From contig NZ_QBFD01000007.1 of the NCBI RefSeq assembly GCF_003335585.1, positions 1 to 64,000 of the forward strand: a stretch of DNA of 64,000 nt, in the 5' to 3' direction. Source of the DNA: Sulfitobacter sp. DFL-14. Its GTDB lineage: Bacteria; Pseudomonadota; Alphaproteobacteria; Rhodobacterales; Rhodobacteraceae. The position numbers and the translations under genes are program-made. Positions 8,336-19,135 of the stretch are shown piece after piece; the stretch's first letter is position 1; every line of letters begins with the position of its first letter. The notes under the pieces are model-generated. The model did no database searches. It was not told the origin of the DNA and saw nothing but the letters and a program-made list of their open reading frames with translations.

Positions 8336-9676
8336 TCAGCCCAGATAGATCTGACCCGGCGGGTATTTGACCCGGGGCATTGCGCGTGTGGCCAGGAAGA
8401 ACCCCAGCGCCAGGGGGCCGACCCGCCCGATGAACATGATCAGCATGATCAGGGCGCGGCCGATGCCATCAAGCTCTGCGGTGGCACCCATCGACATGCC
8501 CACCGTGCCAAAGGCCGATGTCACCTCGAAGGCGAGGTCGACAAACTGGCCATCATGGCTGATGGCTATGACAAAGATGCCCGACAGGACCAGCAACATG
8601 GATATCGTGGTCAGCGCCAGCACCTTCAGCACTTCCTCGACCCCCAGCGCCCGGCCAAAGGCGTGCAGGGTGGTCTGACGGCGAAAGAATGCCACCGTTG
8701 CCAGCAGCAGGACCGCAAAGGTCGTGACCTTGATCCCCCCGGCGGTCGAGGTGCTGCCACCGCCGACCAGCATCAAGGTCATGGTCATCATGGCTGTGGA
8801 ATCATGCATCCCGCTGGTGTCGATCGTGTTGAACCCTGCGGTCCGGGGGGTGACGCCCTGAAACCAGCTCGCCCACAGCCTGTCGCCAAGCGAAAGCGCG
8901 CCCAGCGTCTCGGGGTTGGTCCATTCCAGCGCTGCGAACCACAGGCAGCCCCAAAGGATCAGCAGGGCAGTGCCCATCAGCATCAGCTTGGAATGCAGGG
9001 TCAGCCGCCGCCAGCTGCGGGTCTGATAGATGTCTCCGACCACGATGAAACCGATCCCGCCCATGATGAACAGCGCCGGGATCACCAGGTTGATCACCGG
9101 GTTGCCGACCCATTGCGACAGGCTGTCGGGATGCAGGGCAAAGCCTGCGTTGTTGAAGGCGGAAATGGCATGGAATACCGCCTGCCAGATGCCGTTCCAG
9201 CCATATTCGGGGACAAAGACAAAGGCCAGCAGCAGGGCGCCGATTGCCTCGCAAAGCAAGGCGATCACGATGATCACGCGCACCAGCACCGTCAGATTGC
9301 TGATGGAGGTCTGGTTGAGATCCTCGCGCAGGATCAGCCGTTGCGGCATCCCCACCGGAATGCCAAGCGCGCTCAGCACCAGCACCGCGAATGTCATCAG
9401 CCCCAGACCGCCGAACTGTATCAGCAGCGCGATCACCGTCTGGCCGAACCCGGTAAAGGCAGCACCGGTATCCATCAGCACCAGCCCCGTTACCGTCACG
9501 GCAGAAGTGGAGGTGAACAGCGCTTCCGCCAGCCCGACGTTGCCATGATGCGAGAGGGGCAGCCAGAGCAGGCCCGCCCCGATGACGATGAAGACAAGAT
9601 AGAGCAGCCCCAGAACAACCGGCGGTGGCAGCGCCAGGCCAGAGCCTGTTTTGACCCGCTGTGCGCCTCTGGCCAT
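8336..9676 (-). CDS. TrkH/KtrB-family K+ uptake membrane subunit
   Basis: The 446-residue integral membrane protein has the four pore-loop repeats of the Trk/Ktr/HKT superfamily: TSTSAVTVTGL, HAISAFNNAGF, GVTPRTAGFNTID and VTSAFGTVGMSMG, each with its selectivity-filter glycine. Length and compactness fit KtrB better than the longer TrkH of E. coli. It imports K+ (often Na+-coupled) together with a cytosolic RCK ring. The start is ATG 9674-9676, right after the stop of the RCK gene (TAA-C-ATG), so the two are translationally coupled. A longer upstream extension of the frame overlaps the RCK gene and was rejected. Confidence 0.92.
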   Translation of the reverse strand: MARGAQRVKTGSGLALPPPVVLGLLYLVFIVIGAGLLWLPLSHHGNVGLAEALFTSTSAVTVTGLVLMDTGAAFTGFGQTVIALLIQFGGLGLMTFAVLVLSALGIPVGMPQRLILREDLNQTSISNLTVLVRVIIVIALLCEAIGALLLAFVFVPEYGWNGIWQAVFHAISAFNNAGFALHPDSLSQWVGNPVINLVIPALFIMGGIGFIVVGDIYQTRSWRRLTLHSKLMLMGTALLILWGCLWFAALEWTNPETLGALSLGDRLWASWFQGVTPRTAGFNTIDTSGMHDSTAMMTMTLMLVGGGSTSTAGGIKVTTFAVLLLATVAFFRRQTTLHAFGRALGVEEVLKVLALTTISMLLVLSGIFVIAISHDGQFVDLAFEVTSAFGTVGMSMGATAELDGIGRALIMLIMFIGRVGPLALGFFLATRAMPRVKYPPGQIYLG

Positions 9677-9677
9677 G

Positions 9678-10343
9678 TTAAAGGCTGGCCGCAAAGCTGC
9701 GCAGGTCCTTGCGCTGCCCCAGCAACAGCAGCAGGTCGTCGCGTTGCAACGTGCAGGAGGCCCCGTCCTGACCGACAAATTCCGTGCCGCGCATCACGCC
9801 GATGCAGCGCAGATTGAATTTCTCGGTATGGGGCAGATCGACCAGCCGCTTGCCCTCCAGGCTTTCGGGGATGCGGAAATTGACCACGTGGTAACCGTTG
9901 CCAAGGCTGACGTAATCGCGCACCAGCGGGTTGTGCAGCACCTGCGCAATATGTTGGCCCACTTCGATTTCGGGGTGGATCACGCGGTCCACACCCAGTT
10001 TCGACAGGATGCGGTGATGGGTCTTGGTGGTGGCCTTGGCCCAGATCTGCGGCACGCCGATCAGTTTCAGGTTCATCGCAGTCAGAATGCTGGCCTCAAG
10101 GTCGGATCCCATGGCGACAACCGCGATGTCACATTCGGCAAAACCGGCCTCGCGCAGACCCAGATCGTCCCGCGCATCCACGATCACTGCCTGGCTCAGG
10201 GATTCAGCATGGGCCGAAACGCGCTTTTCATCCGTATCGACGCCGATCACATGGTTGCCGAAGCGCTGAAGTTCCGTTGCGACGGTGCTGCCGAAATTGC
10301 CCAGCCCGATCACGCCGATTGCCCGAGTTCCGTGTCGTGCCAT
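9678..10343 (-). CDS. TrkA/KtrA-family RCK subunit of the K+ uptake system
   Basis: The 221-residue cytosolic protein has one Rossmann RCK_N domain (GVIGLGNFGSTVATEL at residues 10-25, acidic D36 at the end of beta-2 for nucleotide ribose binding) and one RCK_C domain (about 135-221, ending in QRDDLLLLLGQRKDLRSF). This single RCK_N+RCK_C layout is that of KtrA, half the size of E. coli TrkA. It forms a ring that gates the adjacent KtrB-like channel in response to nucleotides. It is the first gene of the two-gene operon. Confidence 0.92.
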   Translation of the reverse strand: MARHGTRAIGVIGLGNFGSTVATELQRFGNHVIGVDTDEKRVSAHAESLSQAVIVDARDDLGLREAGFAECDIAVVAMGSDLEASILTAMNLKLIGVPQIWAKATTKTHHRILSKLGVDRVIHPEIEVGQHIAQVLHNPLVRDYVSLGNGYHVVNFRIPESLEGKRLVDLPHTEKFNLRCIGVMRGTEFVGQDGASCTLQRDDLLLLLGQRKDLRSFAASL

Positions 10344-10645
10344 TGCTGCGCCTTTCCGATCCCGTTCCGTCGCTAATTAGAGCGTTCGGCGGGAAGGTGA
10401 AATACCTGTGGTGCGGAAATTGATTTGGGTCAGGTGCATCTGCGGTGTTTGCAAGCTGTGCTGATGATCACGGCGAAAGGTGGATCGCTGACAGGAATGG
10501 CAGCTTCCTCCGTTCTGCACCAGCGTAACGCCAGGCGCAGGCCGGGCAGGGGCGCTCCTGGGCCAGGGGCCGCAGAAAAACGCCCCCGCAGATTGCTGCG
10601 GGGGCGATATGTTCGCTGCGGCCCCTTAAGGAACCGGTCGGCTTT
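10344..10645. other. 302-bp intergenic region between the K+ operon and acs
   Basis: Both neighbours are on the minus strand. The part nearest 10344 should hold the K+ operon promoter, and the distal part holds the acs terminator listed separately. No further gene or repeat was recognised. Confidence 0.5.
10576..10606 (-). terminator. intrinsic terminator of acs
   Basis: A perfect 11-bp stem (CGCCCCCGCAG / CTGCGGGGGCG, loop 10592-10595) is followed on the minus strand by TTTTT. It lies about 40 bp past the acs stop. Confidence 0.9.
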
Positions 10646-12595
<1,950 letters not shown>

Positions 12596-12988
12596 CGGGT
12601 GTTCCTCCTTGACAGTATTCTTGCACGCATGATGAGGGGCAGCTCCCTCAAAACACATATCTCCTCTTGCGCGGGATCATAGCGCGCGCTGTAAGGATTG
12701 AAATAACCATATGGAATGGCTTGATTTCGCTGTAAAACTATTTCCGTGTTTTTGAACGACTTGTAAACCGGCCTGAAAATACGGCGCAAAATACCCGTGT
12801 TTTCAATGCGCTGTCTGTCAAATGACCCTTCCGGGGCGGGGGACAGCAATATTTGCCTTCCGCTGCTGCCGCGCGGCCTGGCCTGTCATGGCTTTTGCGA
12901 TGACCCTTTGGGGTTGGCAGCCCGGGACGGTCGCGCTAGCCTTGGCCCAAGCGTGGCAGAATGGCCGCGCAGCTAGGGAGAGATATCA
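12596..12988. promoter_or_regulatory. 393-bp divergent region between acs and TRAP operon 1, with repeated CCGTGTTTT sites
   Basis: The acs-proximal half is AT-richer than its surroundings and should hold the acs promoter. The element CCGTGTTTT occurs at 12743-12751 and 12795-12803, and a one-mismatch inverted copy (GAAAATACGG) at 12775-12784. The last two form a 30-bp dyad with a 10-bp centre. Nothing else was recognised. Confidence 0.4.
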
Positions 12989-14008
12989 ATGACCAACCTC
13001 ATGAGCGGCGCAGCCGTCTGCGCGCTAAGCATAGCCTTTGTCACTGAAGCTGCGGCGACTGAATGGAACGTATCGGTTTGGGGCAAGCGCCGCGCCTTTA
13101 CCGAACACATCGAAAAGATCGCCGAGCTGGTAAGCGAAAAGACCGGCGGCGAATTCACCATGAACGTGAGCTATGGCGGTCTGTCCAAGAACCGCGAGAA
13201 CCTCGACGGTATCTCCATCGGGGCCTTCGAGATGGCGCAATTCTGTGCCGGCTATCACCCTGACAAGAACCGCGTCGTGACCGTTCTGGAATTGCCGTTC
13301 CTGGGGGTCGAGAACCTTGAGCAGGAAGTCGCAGTCTCCAAGGCCGTCTATGCGCATCCTGCCGCCGCCGACGAGATGGCGCAATGGAATGCAAAGCTGC
13401 TGATGACCTCGCCCATGCCGCAGTACAACCTTGTCGGCACCGGCGATCCGCGCACCACGCTTGAGGAATTCGAAGGCATGCGTGTCCGCGCCACCGGTGG
13501 TCTGGGCAAGGCCTTCGAGGCTGTCGGCGCGGTGCCGACCTCTGTCACATCAAGCGAAGCCTATCAGGCGATGGAATCCGGTGTTGTCGACACGGTTGCC
13601 TTTGCCCAGCACGCGCACCTCAGCTTTGGCACCATCAACCAGGCGGACTGGTGGACGGCCAACCTGAACCCCGGCACCGTGAACTGTCCCGTCGTGGTGA
13701 ACATCGATGCCTACGAATCGCTGTCGGATGCGGAGCGTGAGGCGCTGGATTCCTCAGTTGACGAGGCGCTGGATCACTATCTGGCCAATTACGGTGAACT
13801 GCTCAAGCGCTGGGATGCGGTGCTGGAGGAGAAGGGCGTCGAGAAGGTCATGATCTCGCCGGAAGTGCTGACAGAGTTCCGTGCGACCGCGGCCGCACCG
13901 GCACGGGATGCCTGGATCGCTGACATGGAAGCACAGGGCCTGCCGGGCCAGGAGCTGTATGATCTGGTGGTTTCGACACTGGAAGAAGCCAAAGCCAGCG
14001 GCAGCTGA
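12989..14008 (+). CDS. TRAP transporter 1, DctP-type periplasmic solute-binding protein
   Basis: The 339-residue protein has a signal peptide (about 1-23, ending TEAAA) and the DctP fold throughout, including the segment RTTLEEFEGMRVRATGGLGKAFEAVGA and the signature region AYQAMESGVVDTVAF, whose upstream GMRVR arginine usually clamps a ligand carboxylate. It delivers an organic-acid-type substrate to the membrane subunits encoded next. The exact substrate cannot be read from sequence. It starts after GGGAGAG. A hairpin follows before the permease genes. Confidence 0.9.
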   Translation: MTNLMSGAAVCALSIAFVTEAAATEWNVSVWGKRRAFTEHIEKIAELVSEKTGGEFTMNVSYGGLSKNRENLDGISIGAFEMAQFCAGYHPDKNRVVTVLELPFLGVENLEQEVAVSKAVYAHPAAADEMAQWNAKLLMTSPMPQYNLVGTGDPRTTLEEFEGMRVRATGGLGKAFEAVGAVPTSVTSSEAYQAMESGVVDTVAFAQHAHLSFGTINQADWWTANLNPGTVNCPVVVNIDAYESLSDAEREALDSSVDEALDHYLANYGELLKRWDAVLEEKGVEKVMISPEVLTEFRATAAAPARDAWIADMEAQGLPGQELYDLVVSTLEEAKASGS

Positions 14009-14018
14009 CCTGACATCG

Positions 14019-14055
14019 GGCCGCCCCGCGATTTCCGGGGCGGCCTCTTCGTTTT
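14019..14055 (+). terminator. hairpin between TRAP 1 binding protein and permease genes (attenuator-like)
   Basis: The 10-bp stem GGCCGCCCCG / CGGGGCGGCC (14019-14028 with 14036-14045) is followed by TCTTCGTTTTT. It sits 11 bp after the stop of the binding-protein gene and about 70 bp before the small-permease gene, so it may terminate part of the transcripts or protect the 3' end of the binding-protein message. Confidence 0.7.
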
Positions 14056-14123
14056 TGGCGAGCAGCCCCGCGTCGGGCGGTTTCTCAAAAACGGCGAAAA
14101 TGCCGAACAGGGGAGAGGGACTT

Positions 14124-14753
14124 ATGGCCGGATCGGCGGCAGTGCTGGAGGATTCCAGCCTACTCAGCAAACTTGACCGGATGTTGCTCCCGATTGAGCG
14201 TTTTTGCGCGTTGCTCTCGGGTCTGGCAATCTTTGCGCTGATGTTCCTGGCGGCCTATTCGGTCAGTTCGCGCAAGTTCTTCGGCGCGCCGATGATGGGT
14301 TATGTCGATTACATCGAGGCCGCGATGCCGATCATCGCGATCATGGGCGTGTCCTATGTCCAGCGCGACGGCACCCATATCCGGATGGACATGCTGGTCT
14401 CGGCGCTCAAGGGCCGGGTGTTGTGGTTCTTTGAACTGGTCTCCGTCCTGCTGATCCTTTTGCTGATTGTCGCACTGACGTGGGGGGCCTGGGAACATTT
14501 CGACCGCTCGTTCGACTGCGCGCGGCCCCTGTGCAGCCGCGACAGTTCCATCGACGTCGGCATCCCCATATGGCCCAGCAAACTCGTGGTCCCGGTCGCT
14601 TTTGCCGTGCTGGCGCTGCGACTGCTGTTGCAGGCCTGGGGCTATGGCCGCGCGCTGGTGCTGGGGCTGGAGAACCCGGCGGCGGTGCCGCTGAACCTGA
14701 CCATTGAAGAACAGGCGATGGCCGAGGCCCGCGCGCTTGAGGAGAACGGCTGA
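14124..14753 (+). CDS. TRAP transporter 1, small membrane subunit (DctQ type)
   Basis: The 209-residue protein has four predicted transmembrane helices (about 30-50, 65-85 around YIEAAMPIIAIMGVSYVQRDGTHIRMDM, 100-120 and 150-170), the usual DctQ topology. The Q-R-D-G-x-H-I-R-x-D pattern is the conserved DctQ loop. It pairs with the large permease whose start overlaps its stop (TGATG). The start is ATG 14124 after GGGAGAGGG. The reading frame extends upstream into the dctP gene, but that part lacks family features. The loop with CARPLCSRDSSIDVGIPIW before the last helix is longer than in minimal DctQ proteins. Confidence 0.88.
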   Translation: MAGSAAVLEDSSLLSKLDRMLLPIERFCALLSGLAIFALMFLAAYSVSSRKFFGAPMMGYVDYIEAAMPIIAIMGVSYVQRDGTHIRMDMLVSALKGRVLWFFELVSVLLILLLIVALTWGAWEHFDRSFDCARPLCSRDSSIDVGIPIWPSKLVVPVAFAVLALRLLLQAWGYGRALVLGLENPAAVPLNLTIEEQAMAEARALEENG

Positions 14754-16153
14754 TGGAGCCCATTGAAATTGGACTTTGGGTTTCGGGCGGCATGCTGGTC
14801 ATGGTCGTGTTGGGCATGCGCGTGGCATTTGCCGCCGGTCTTGCGGGTTTTATCGGGCTGTGCTGGCTGCGCTGGAACGGCTTTGACTATGACCCCGCGC
14901 GCCTGTGGAAGGCGATCGAGATCAGCGTCAAGATTGCGGGGCTGACCCCCCATTCCAAGGTCAGCGCCCAGGTGCTCAGCCTGATCCCGGTTTTCATCAT
15001 GATCGGCTATCTTGCCTATTACGCCAAGCTGACGACGGCGCTGTTCGAGGCCTGCAAACGCTGGGTTGCCTGGGTTCCGGGGGGGCTGGCGGTATCGACC
15101 GTCTTTGCCACCGCCGGGTTTGCCGCCGTGTCGGGCGCATCCGTGGCGACCGCGGCGGTCTTTGCCCGCATCGCGATCCCCGAGATGCTGAAAGTGGGCT
15201 ATAACAAGAAATTCGCAGCCGGTGTCGTGGCGGCAGGGGGCACGCTGGCCTCGCTGATCCCGCCCTCGGCCATCCTGGTGATCTATGCGATCATCGTGGA
15301 GCAGGACGTGGGCAAGCTCCTGCTTGCGGGGTTCGTTCCCGGCGCATTCTCTGCCGTGGTTTACGGAGGGCTGATCATCGGCATCGCGATGGTCTGGAAG
15401 AACGTCGGCCCCCCGGTGACGGGCTTCAGCTGGAAACAGCGCTTTGAAAGCCTGCCGCCCGCGCTGCCCATCCTTGCGGTGGTCGTGATCATCATCTTCT
15501 TTGTCTACAACCCCTTTGGCGACGCCTGGGGCACCCCTACCGAAGGTGGTGCCGTGGGCGCCTTCATCGTGTTCCTGATGGCACTCTATCGCGGCATGCG
15601 GTGGGGGCAGCTGAAAGAGGCGCTGCTGGAGACCGCCAAGCTGACGGTGATGATCTTTACCATCATCTGGGGCGTGCTGATCTATGTCCGGTTCCTGGGG
15701 TTTGCGGAACTGCCCGATGCCTTTGCCTCCTGGATCACCTCGCTTGAGATGTCGCCGCTGGTGATCCTGATCTGCATCCTGCTGGCCTATGCGGTGCTGG
15801 GCATGTTCATGGATGCCATCGGCATGCTGCTGCTGACCCTCCCGGTGGTCTATCCGGCGGTCATGGCGCTGAACGGCGGCGAACTGGTGTCGGCGGCCGA
15901 CAGCGCCTTTGGCATGTCCGGGCCGATGTGCGCGATCTGGTTCGGTATCCTTGTGGTGAAGATGGCCGAATTCTGCCTGATCACCCCACCCATCGGCCTG
16001 AACTGCTTTGTCGTGGCGGGTGTGCGCGATGATCTGACGGTGCAGGACGTATTCAAGGGCGTGGCGCCGTTCTTTTTCGCGGATGCGGTGACCATCGCGC
16101 TGCTGGTCGCCTTTCCCGGCATCGTCCTGTGGTTGCCATCGCTGGCGGGGTAA
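14753..16153 (+). CDS. TRAP transporter 1, large permease (DctM type)
   Basis: The 466-residue protein with about 12-13 hydrophobic helices matches DctM-type TRAP permeases: GYNKKFAAGVVAAGGTLASLIPPSAILVIY is the classic motif, and the C-terminal GPMCAIWFGILVVKMAEFCLITPPIGLNCFVVAG is the second conserved block. It is the ion-coupled translocation channel. It overlaps the DctQ stop by one base and ends the operon, just ahead of a convergent gene. Confidence 0.93.
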   Translation: MEPIEIGLWVSGGMLVMVVLGMRVAFAAGLAGFIGLCWLRWNGFDYDPARLWKAIEISVKIAGLTPHSKVSAQVLSLIPVFIMIGYLAYYAKLTTALFEACKRWVAWVPGGLAVSTVFATAGFAAVSGASVATAAVFARIAIPEMLKVGYNKKFAAGVVAAGGTLASLIPPSAILVIYAIIVEQDVGKLLLAGFVPGAFSAVVYGGLIIGIAMVWKNVGPPVTGFSWKQRFESLPPALPILAVVVIIIFFVYNPFGDAWGTPTEGGAVGAFIVFLMALYRGMRWGQLKEALLETAKLTVMIFTIIWGVLIYVRFLGFAELPDAFASWITSLEMSPLVILICILLAYAVLGMFMDAIGMLLLTLPVVYPAVMALNGGELVSAADSAFGMSGPMCAIWFGILVVKMAEFCLITPPIGLNCFVVAGVRDDLTVQDVFKGVAPFFFADAVTIALLVAFPGIVLWLPSLAG

Positions 16154-16159
16154 GGGCCG

Positions 16160-17272
16160 TCAGGCTGCATCCGGTTCTTCATCGGCATCGGGCAATTTCC
16201 TGTCCTCGGAAGACAGGAAAAGCCCGATGGTGCGCAGCGGCTCGAAATTTTCGCAGACCGCCTTGAAGACCACCAGGAAGGGCACCGCCACCAAAGCGCC
16301 CGGAATGCCCCAGAGCCATCCCCAGAACACCACCGTCAGGAACACGGCGACCGTGTTCATCGCCAGCCGCCGGCCCACCAGAAAAGGTGTCAGTACCTGA
16401 CCTTCAAGGCTGGTCAGCGCCATGTATCCCAAAGGGGCCAGCAGCGCATAGCCGATGCTGTCAAAGGTCACGATGGCAAAGGCCCCGACAAGCACGGAGC
16501 CGATGATGCCGCCCAGATAGGGCAGAAAGTTCAGCAGGAAGGCCGCGATTCCCCAGACATAGGCCTGTGGCATGCCAAGCGCGCTGAGATAGGCAAAAAG
16601 CGCCAGACCCAGACCTGCGTTGATCAGCGTGATCGTCAACAGATAGCGCGAGACGCGCCGCTCGATGTTGTAGACCGTGGTCAGGATACGCCTCTTGCCG
16701 GCCATGGTGGGAAAGGCCTGCACCATCTTGAGATAGAACAGCTCGCCCGAGGACAGCAGAAACATCGCCAGGATCAGCGTCACGATCAGGGATGCGCCGA
16801 TCTGGGTGACGGTATCGAATGCGGTGTCCAGCAGGCCCGGTTGCTGCACGATCACCTCGGGGCTCGCGTCTTTCGATTTGGTGATCTTCTCGACCTCTTC
16901 AGTAGCGGTGCGCACCCCTTCGACCGCATCCGTCATCATGCGCAGCTTTTGCTGGATCTCAGTGCCCATTCTGGGCAATTCATCGCTCCAGACTGCGACG
17001 GTGCCCGCGGAACCGCCGACAACGATGATGATCAGCAGGGCGGTCAGGGACACCAGCACCGCGCCTGAAACCGCATGGGGAATCCCGGCGCGGTAAAGCC
17101 CCCTGACCAGCGGGCTGAGGGTCAGCGCCAGCAGGAAACCCAGCATGATCGGCAGGATCAGATCGCGGGCGAAATAGCAGGTACCGAAAAGCGCGACGAG
17201 CACCAGGAACTGCAGGGATCGTCGGATCGAAGTCAGGTTGTCCAATGAGGTCTCCGGCAGCGGCAGATGCAA
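16160..17272 (-). CDS. AI-2E/PerM-family transporter
   Basis: The 370-residue protein has about eight transmembrane helices, a soluble stretch after helix 3 (about 100-150, with ELPRMGTEIQQKLRMMTD), and the family's characteristic C-terminal part: NFLPYLGGIIGSVLVGAF and EGQVLTPFLVGRRLAMNTVAVFLTVVFWGWLWGIPGALVAVPFLV. The family includes TqsA and PerM; roles range from signal or ion export to Na+/H+ exchange, so the specific function is open. It ends seven bases from the convergent TRAP permease gene and is divergent from the ThDP enzyme. Confidence 0.9.
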   Translation of the reverse strand: MHLPLPETSLDNLTSIRRSLQFLVLVALFGTCYFARDLILPIMLGFLLALTLSPLVRGLYRAGIPHAVSGAVLVSLTALLIIIVVGGSAGTVAVWSDELPRMGTEIQQKLRMMTDAVEGVRTATEEVEKITKSKDASPEVIVQQPGLLDTAFDTVTQIGASLIVTLILAMFLLSSGELFYLKMVQAFPTMAGKRRILTTVYNIERRVSRYLLTITLINAGLGLALFAYLSALGMPQAYVWGIAAFLLNFLPYLGGIIGSVLVGAFAIVTFDSIGYALLAPLGYMALTSLEGQVLTPFLVGRRLAMNTVAVFLTVVFWGWLWGIPGALVAVPFLVVFKAVCENFEPLRTIGLFLSSEDRKLPDADEEPDAA

Positions 17273-17434
17273 GGCAGTGCAGACTCAACACCCGCTGCTT
17301 GCAAAAGGTTCCGCGAATTCCGCCGGGGGATGATTCCGCGGTTTCGGCATTTCGCGGTTTCACTGGCGCGGCTTTACAGGCAGCTTGTGCGCAATTTCAG
17401 GGATTCGCGACCAAACGGGAAGGACATGCGCATC

Positions 17435-19105
17435 ATGGCACGACACGGGGGACAATTGCTGGTGGATAGCCTGGTGGCGCTGGGCGCAACCAAGAGCTTT
17501 GGCGTGCCGGGGGAAAGCTATCTGGCGGTGCTGGACGGGATGCATGACACCGGCGGCACATTCGATTTTGTCCTGTGCCGGAACGAGGGCGGTGCCGCCT
17601 TCATGGCTGCCGCATGGGGCAAGCTGACCGGCAGCCCCGGCATCTGCATGGTCACGCGCGGGCCGGGGGCGACCAATGCCTCCATCGGGGTGCATACCGC
17701 GCATCAGGATTCCGCGCCGATGATCCTTTTCGTCGGGCAGATCGGCACCGACCAGCGGGGCCGCGAGGCGTTTCAGGAGGTCGATTACCGCGCCGTTTTC
17801 GGCACGCTGGCGAAATGGGCGGTCGAGATTGATCACGTGGACCGCATTCCCGAGATCCTGGCGCGGGCCTGGACAATGGCCACCACGGGCCGTCCCGGCC
17901 CGGTGGTCGTGGCCCTGCCGGAGGACATGCTGACCAGCATGAGCGATGCTGAGCCCCTGACCGGTCCCGCCCGGATCGAAGAACCGGCACCCAGTGCCGC
18001 CACGATGCAGGATGCGCTGGCGATGCTGGGTGCCTCCGAGCGTCCGCTGATCCTGACGGGCGGTTGCAACTGGACCGACGCCGGGCGCACCGCCCTGGAA
18101 GAATTCGCCGAAGCCGCCGATATTCCCGTGGTCGCGGCCTTCCGCTTTCAGGACCGGTTCAACAACCTGTCCCCGGTCTATTGTGGCGAGGCAGGGGTGG
18201 GGATGCCGCCCCATGTCAAGGATCTGATCCGCAATGCCGACACCATTCTGGCGATCAACATCCGCTTTGGCGAGATGACGACAGATGCCTACAGGCTGCT
18301 TGATGTCCCGCATCCGAAACAGAAGATCATCCATGTCCACGGCTCCAGCGAGGAGATCGGCAAGATCTACATCCCGACCCTCGGCATCACCGCCGGGCCG
18401 AACGCCTTTGCCGCAGCACTGACCCCGATCACCGGCGGCTGGGCCGACTGGCGTGCCAAGGGCCGCGCGGCATGGGAGGCGGGTTTTGACGCGCCTGCGC
18501 AGCCGTCGCCCGTCGACATGGCGATTGCCACCGCCCATCTGCGCGCGGTCCTGCCGGAGGATGCGATCCTGACCAATGGGGCGGGGAATTTCACTGTCTG
18601 GCCCAACAAGTTCTACAAGTTCGGCCCCAGGGCGCGGCTGCTGGCCCCGCAATCGGGGGCGATGGGATACGGCCTGCCTGCGGCCATCGCGGCCAAGGTG
18701 GCACATCCGGAGCGTACCGTGGTCTGCTTTGCGGGCGACGGGGATTTCCAGATGAACTGTCAGGAACTGGCCACCGCCGCGCAGGCGGGCGCACAGCCGA
18801 TCGTGCTGATCGTGAACAACGGCATCTATGGCACCATCCGCGCCCATCAGGAGCATCACTATCCCGAACGGGTGTCCGGCACGACCATGGTGAACCCGGA
18901 CTTCACCACGCTTGCCAAGGCCTATGGTTTCCATGCCGAAAGGGTTGAGACCACCGCCGATTTCGCTGCCGCCTTTGACCGGGCGCTGGCCTCTGAGACC
19001 GGCGCGGTGCTGGATCTGAACGTCTCTGCCGAGGCGCTGACGCCCCGCATGACCCTGTCGCAGATACGCGACGCGGGGCTGGCCGCAACAAAAGCCACAG
19101 GCTGA
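17435..19105 (+). CDS. ThDP-dependent enzyme of the acetolactate synthase-like family
   Basis: The protein has 556 residues in three ThDP-enzyme domains: the pyrimidine-binding domain with catalytic glutamate E51 in the motif CRNEGGAAFMA, a central domain (about 190-320), and the diphosphate-binding domain with GDGDFQMN...NN (about 434-462, Mg-ThDP site). It resembles the acetolactate-synthase-like thiamine proteins that occur without a regulatory subunit. No ilvH or ilvC is adjacent, so biosynthetic acetolactate synthesis is unlikely and the substrate is unknown. The start is uncertain: ATG 17435 gives the usual MxxHGG opening and a 10-base gap to GGGAAGGA, while ATG 17426 would sit one base from it. 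Confidence 0.85.
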   Translation: MARHGGQLLVDSLVALGATKSFGVPGESYLAVLDGMHDTGGTFDFVLCRNEGGAAFMAAAWGKLTGSPGICMVTRGPGATNASIGVHTAHQDSAPMILFVGQIGTDQRGREAFQEVDYRAVFGTLAKWAVEIDHVDRIPEILARAWTMATTGRPGPVVVALPEDMLTSMSDAEPLTGPARIEEPAPSAATMQDALAMLGASERPLILTGGCNWTDAGRTALEEFAEAADIPVVAAFRFQDRFNNLSPVYCGEAGVGMPPHVKDLIRNADTILAINIRFGEMTTDAYRLLDVPHPKQKIIHVHGSSEEIGKIYIPTLGITAGPNAFAAALTPITGGWADWRAKGRAAWEAGFDAPAQPSPVDMAIATAHLRAVLPEDAILTNGAGNFTVWPNKFYKFGPRARLLAPQSGAMGYGLPAAIAAKVAHPERTVVCFAGDGDFQMNCQELATAAQAGAQPIVLIVNNGIYGTIRAHQEHHYPERVSGTTMVNPDFTTLAKAYGFHAERVETTADFAAAFDRALASETGAVLDLNVSAEALTPRMTLSQIRDAGLAATKATG

Positions 19106-19135
19106 AGCGCCGCGCCTGCGGCTCCGGGGCCGCTT

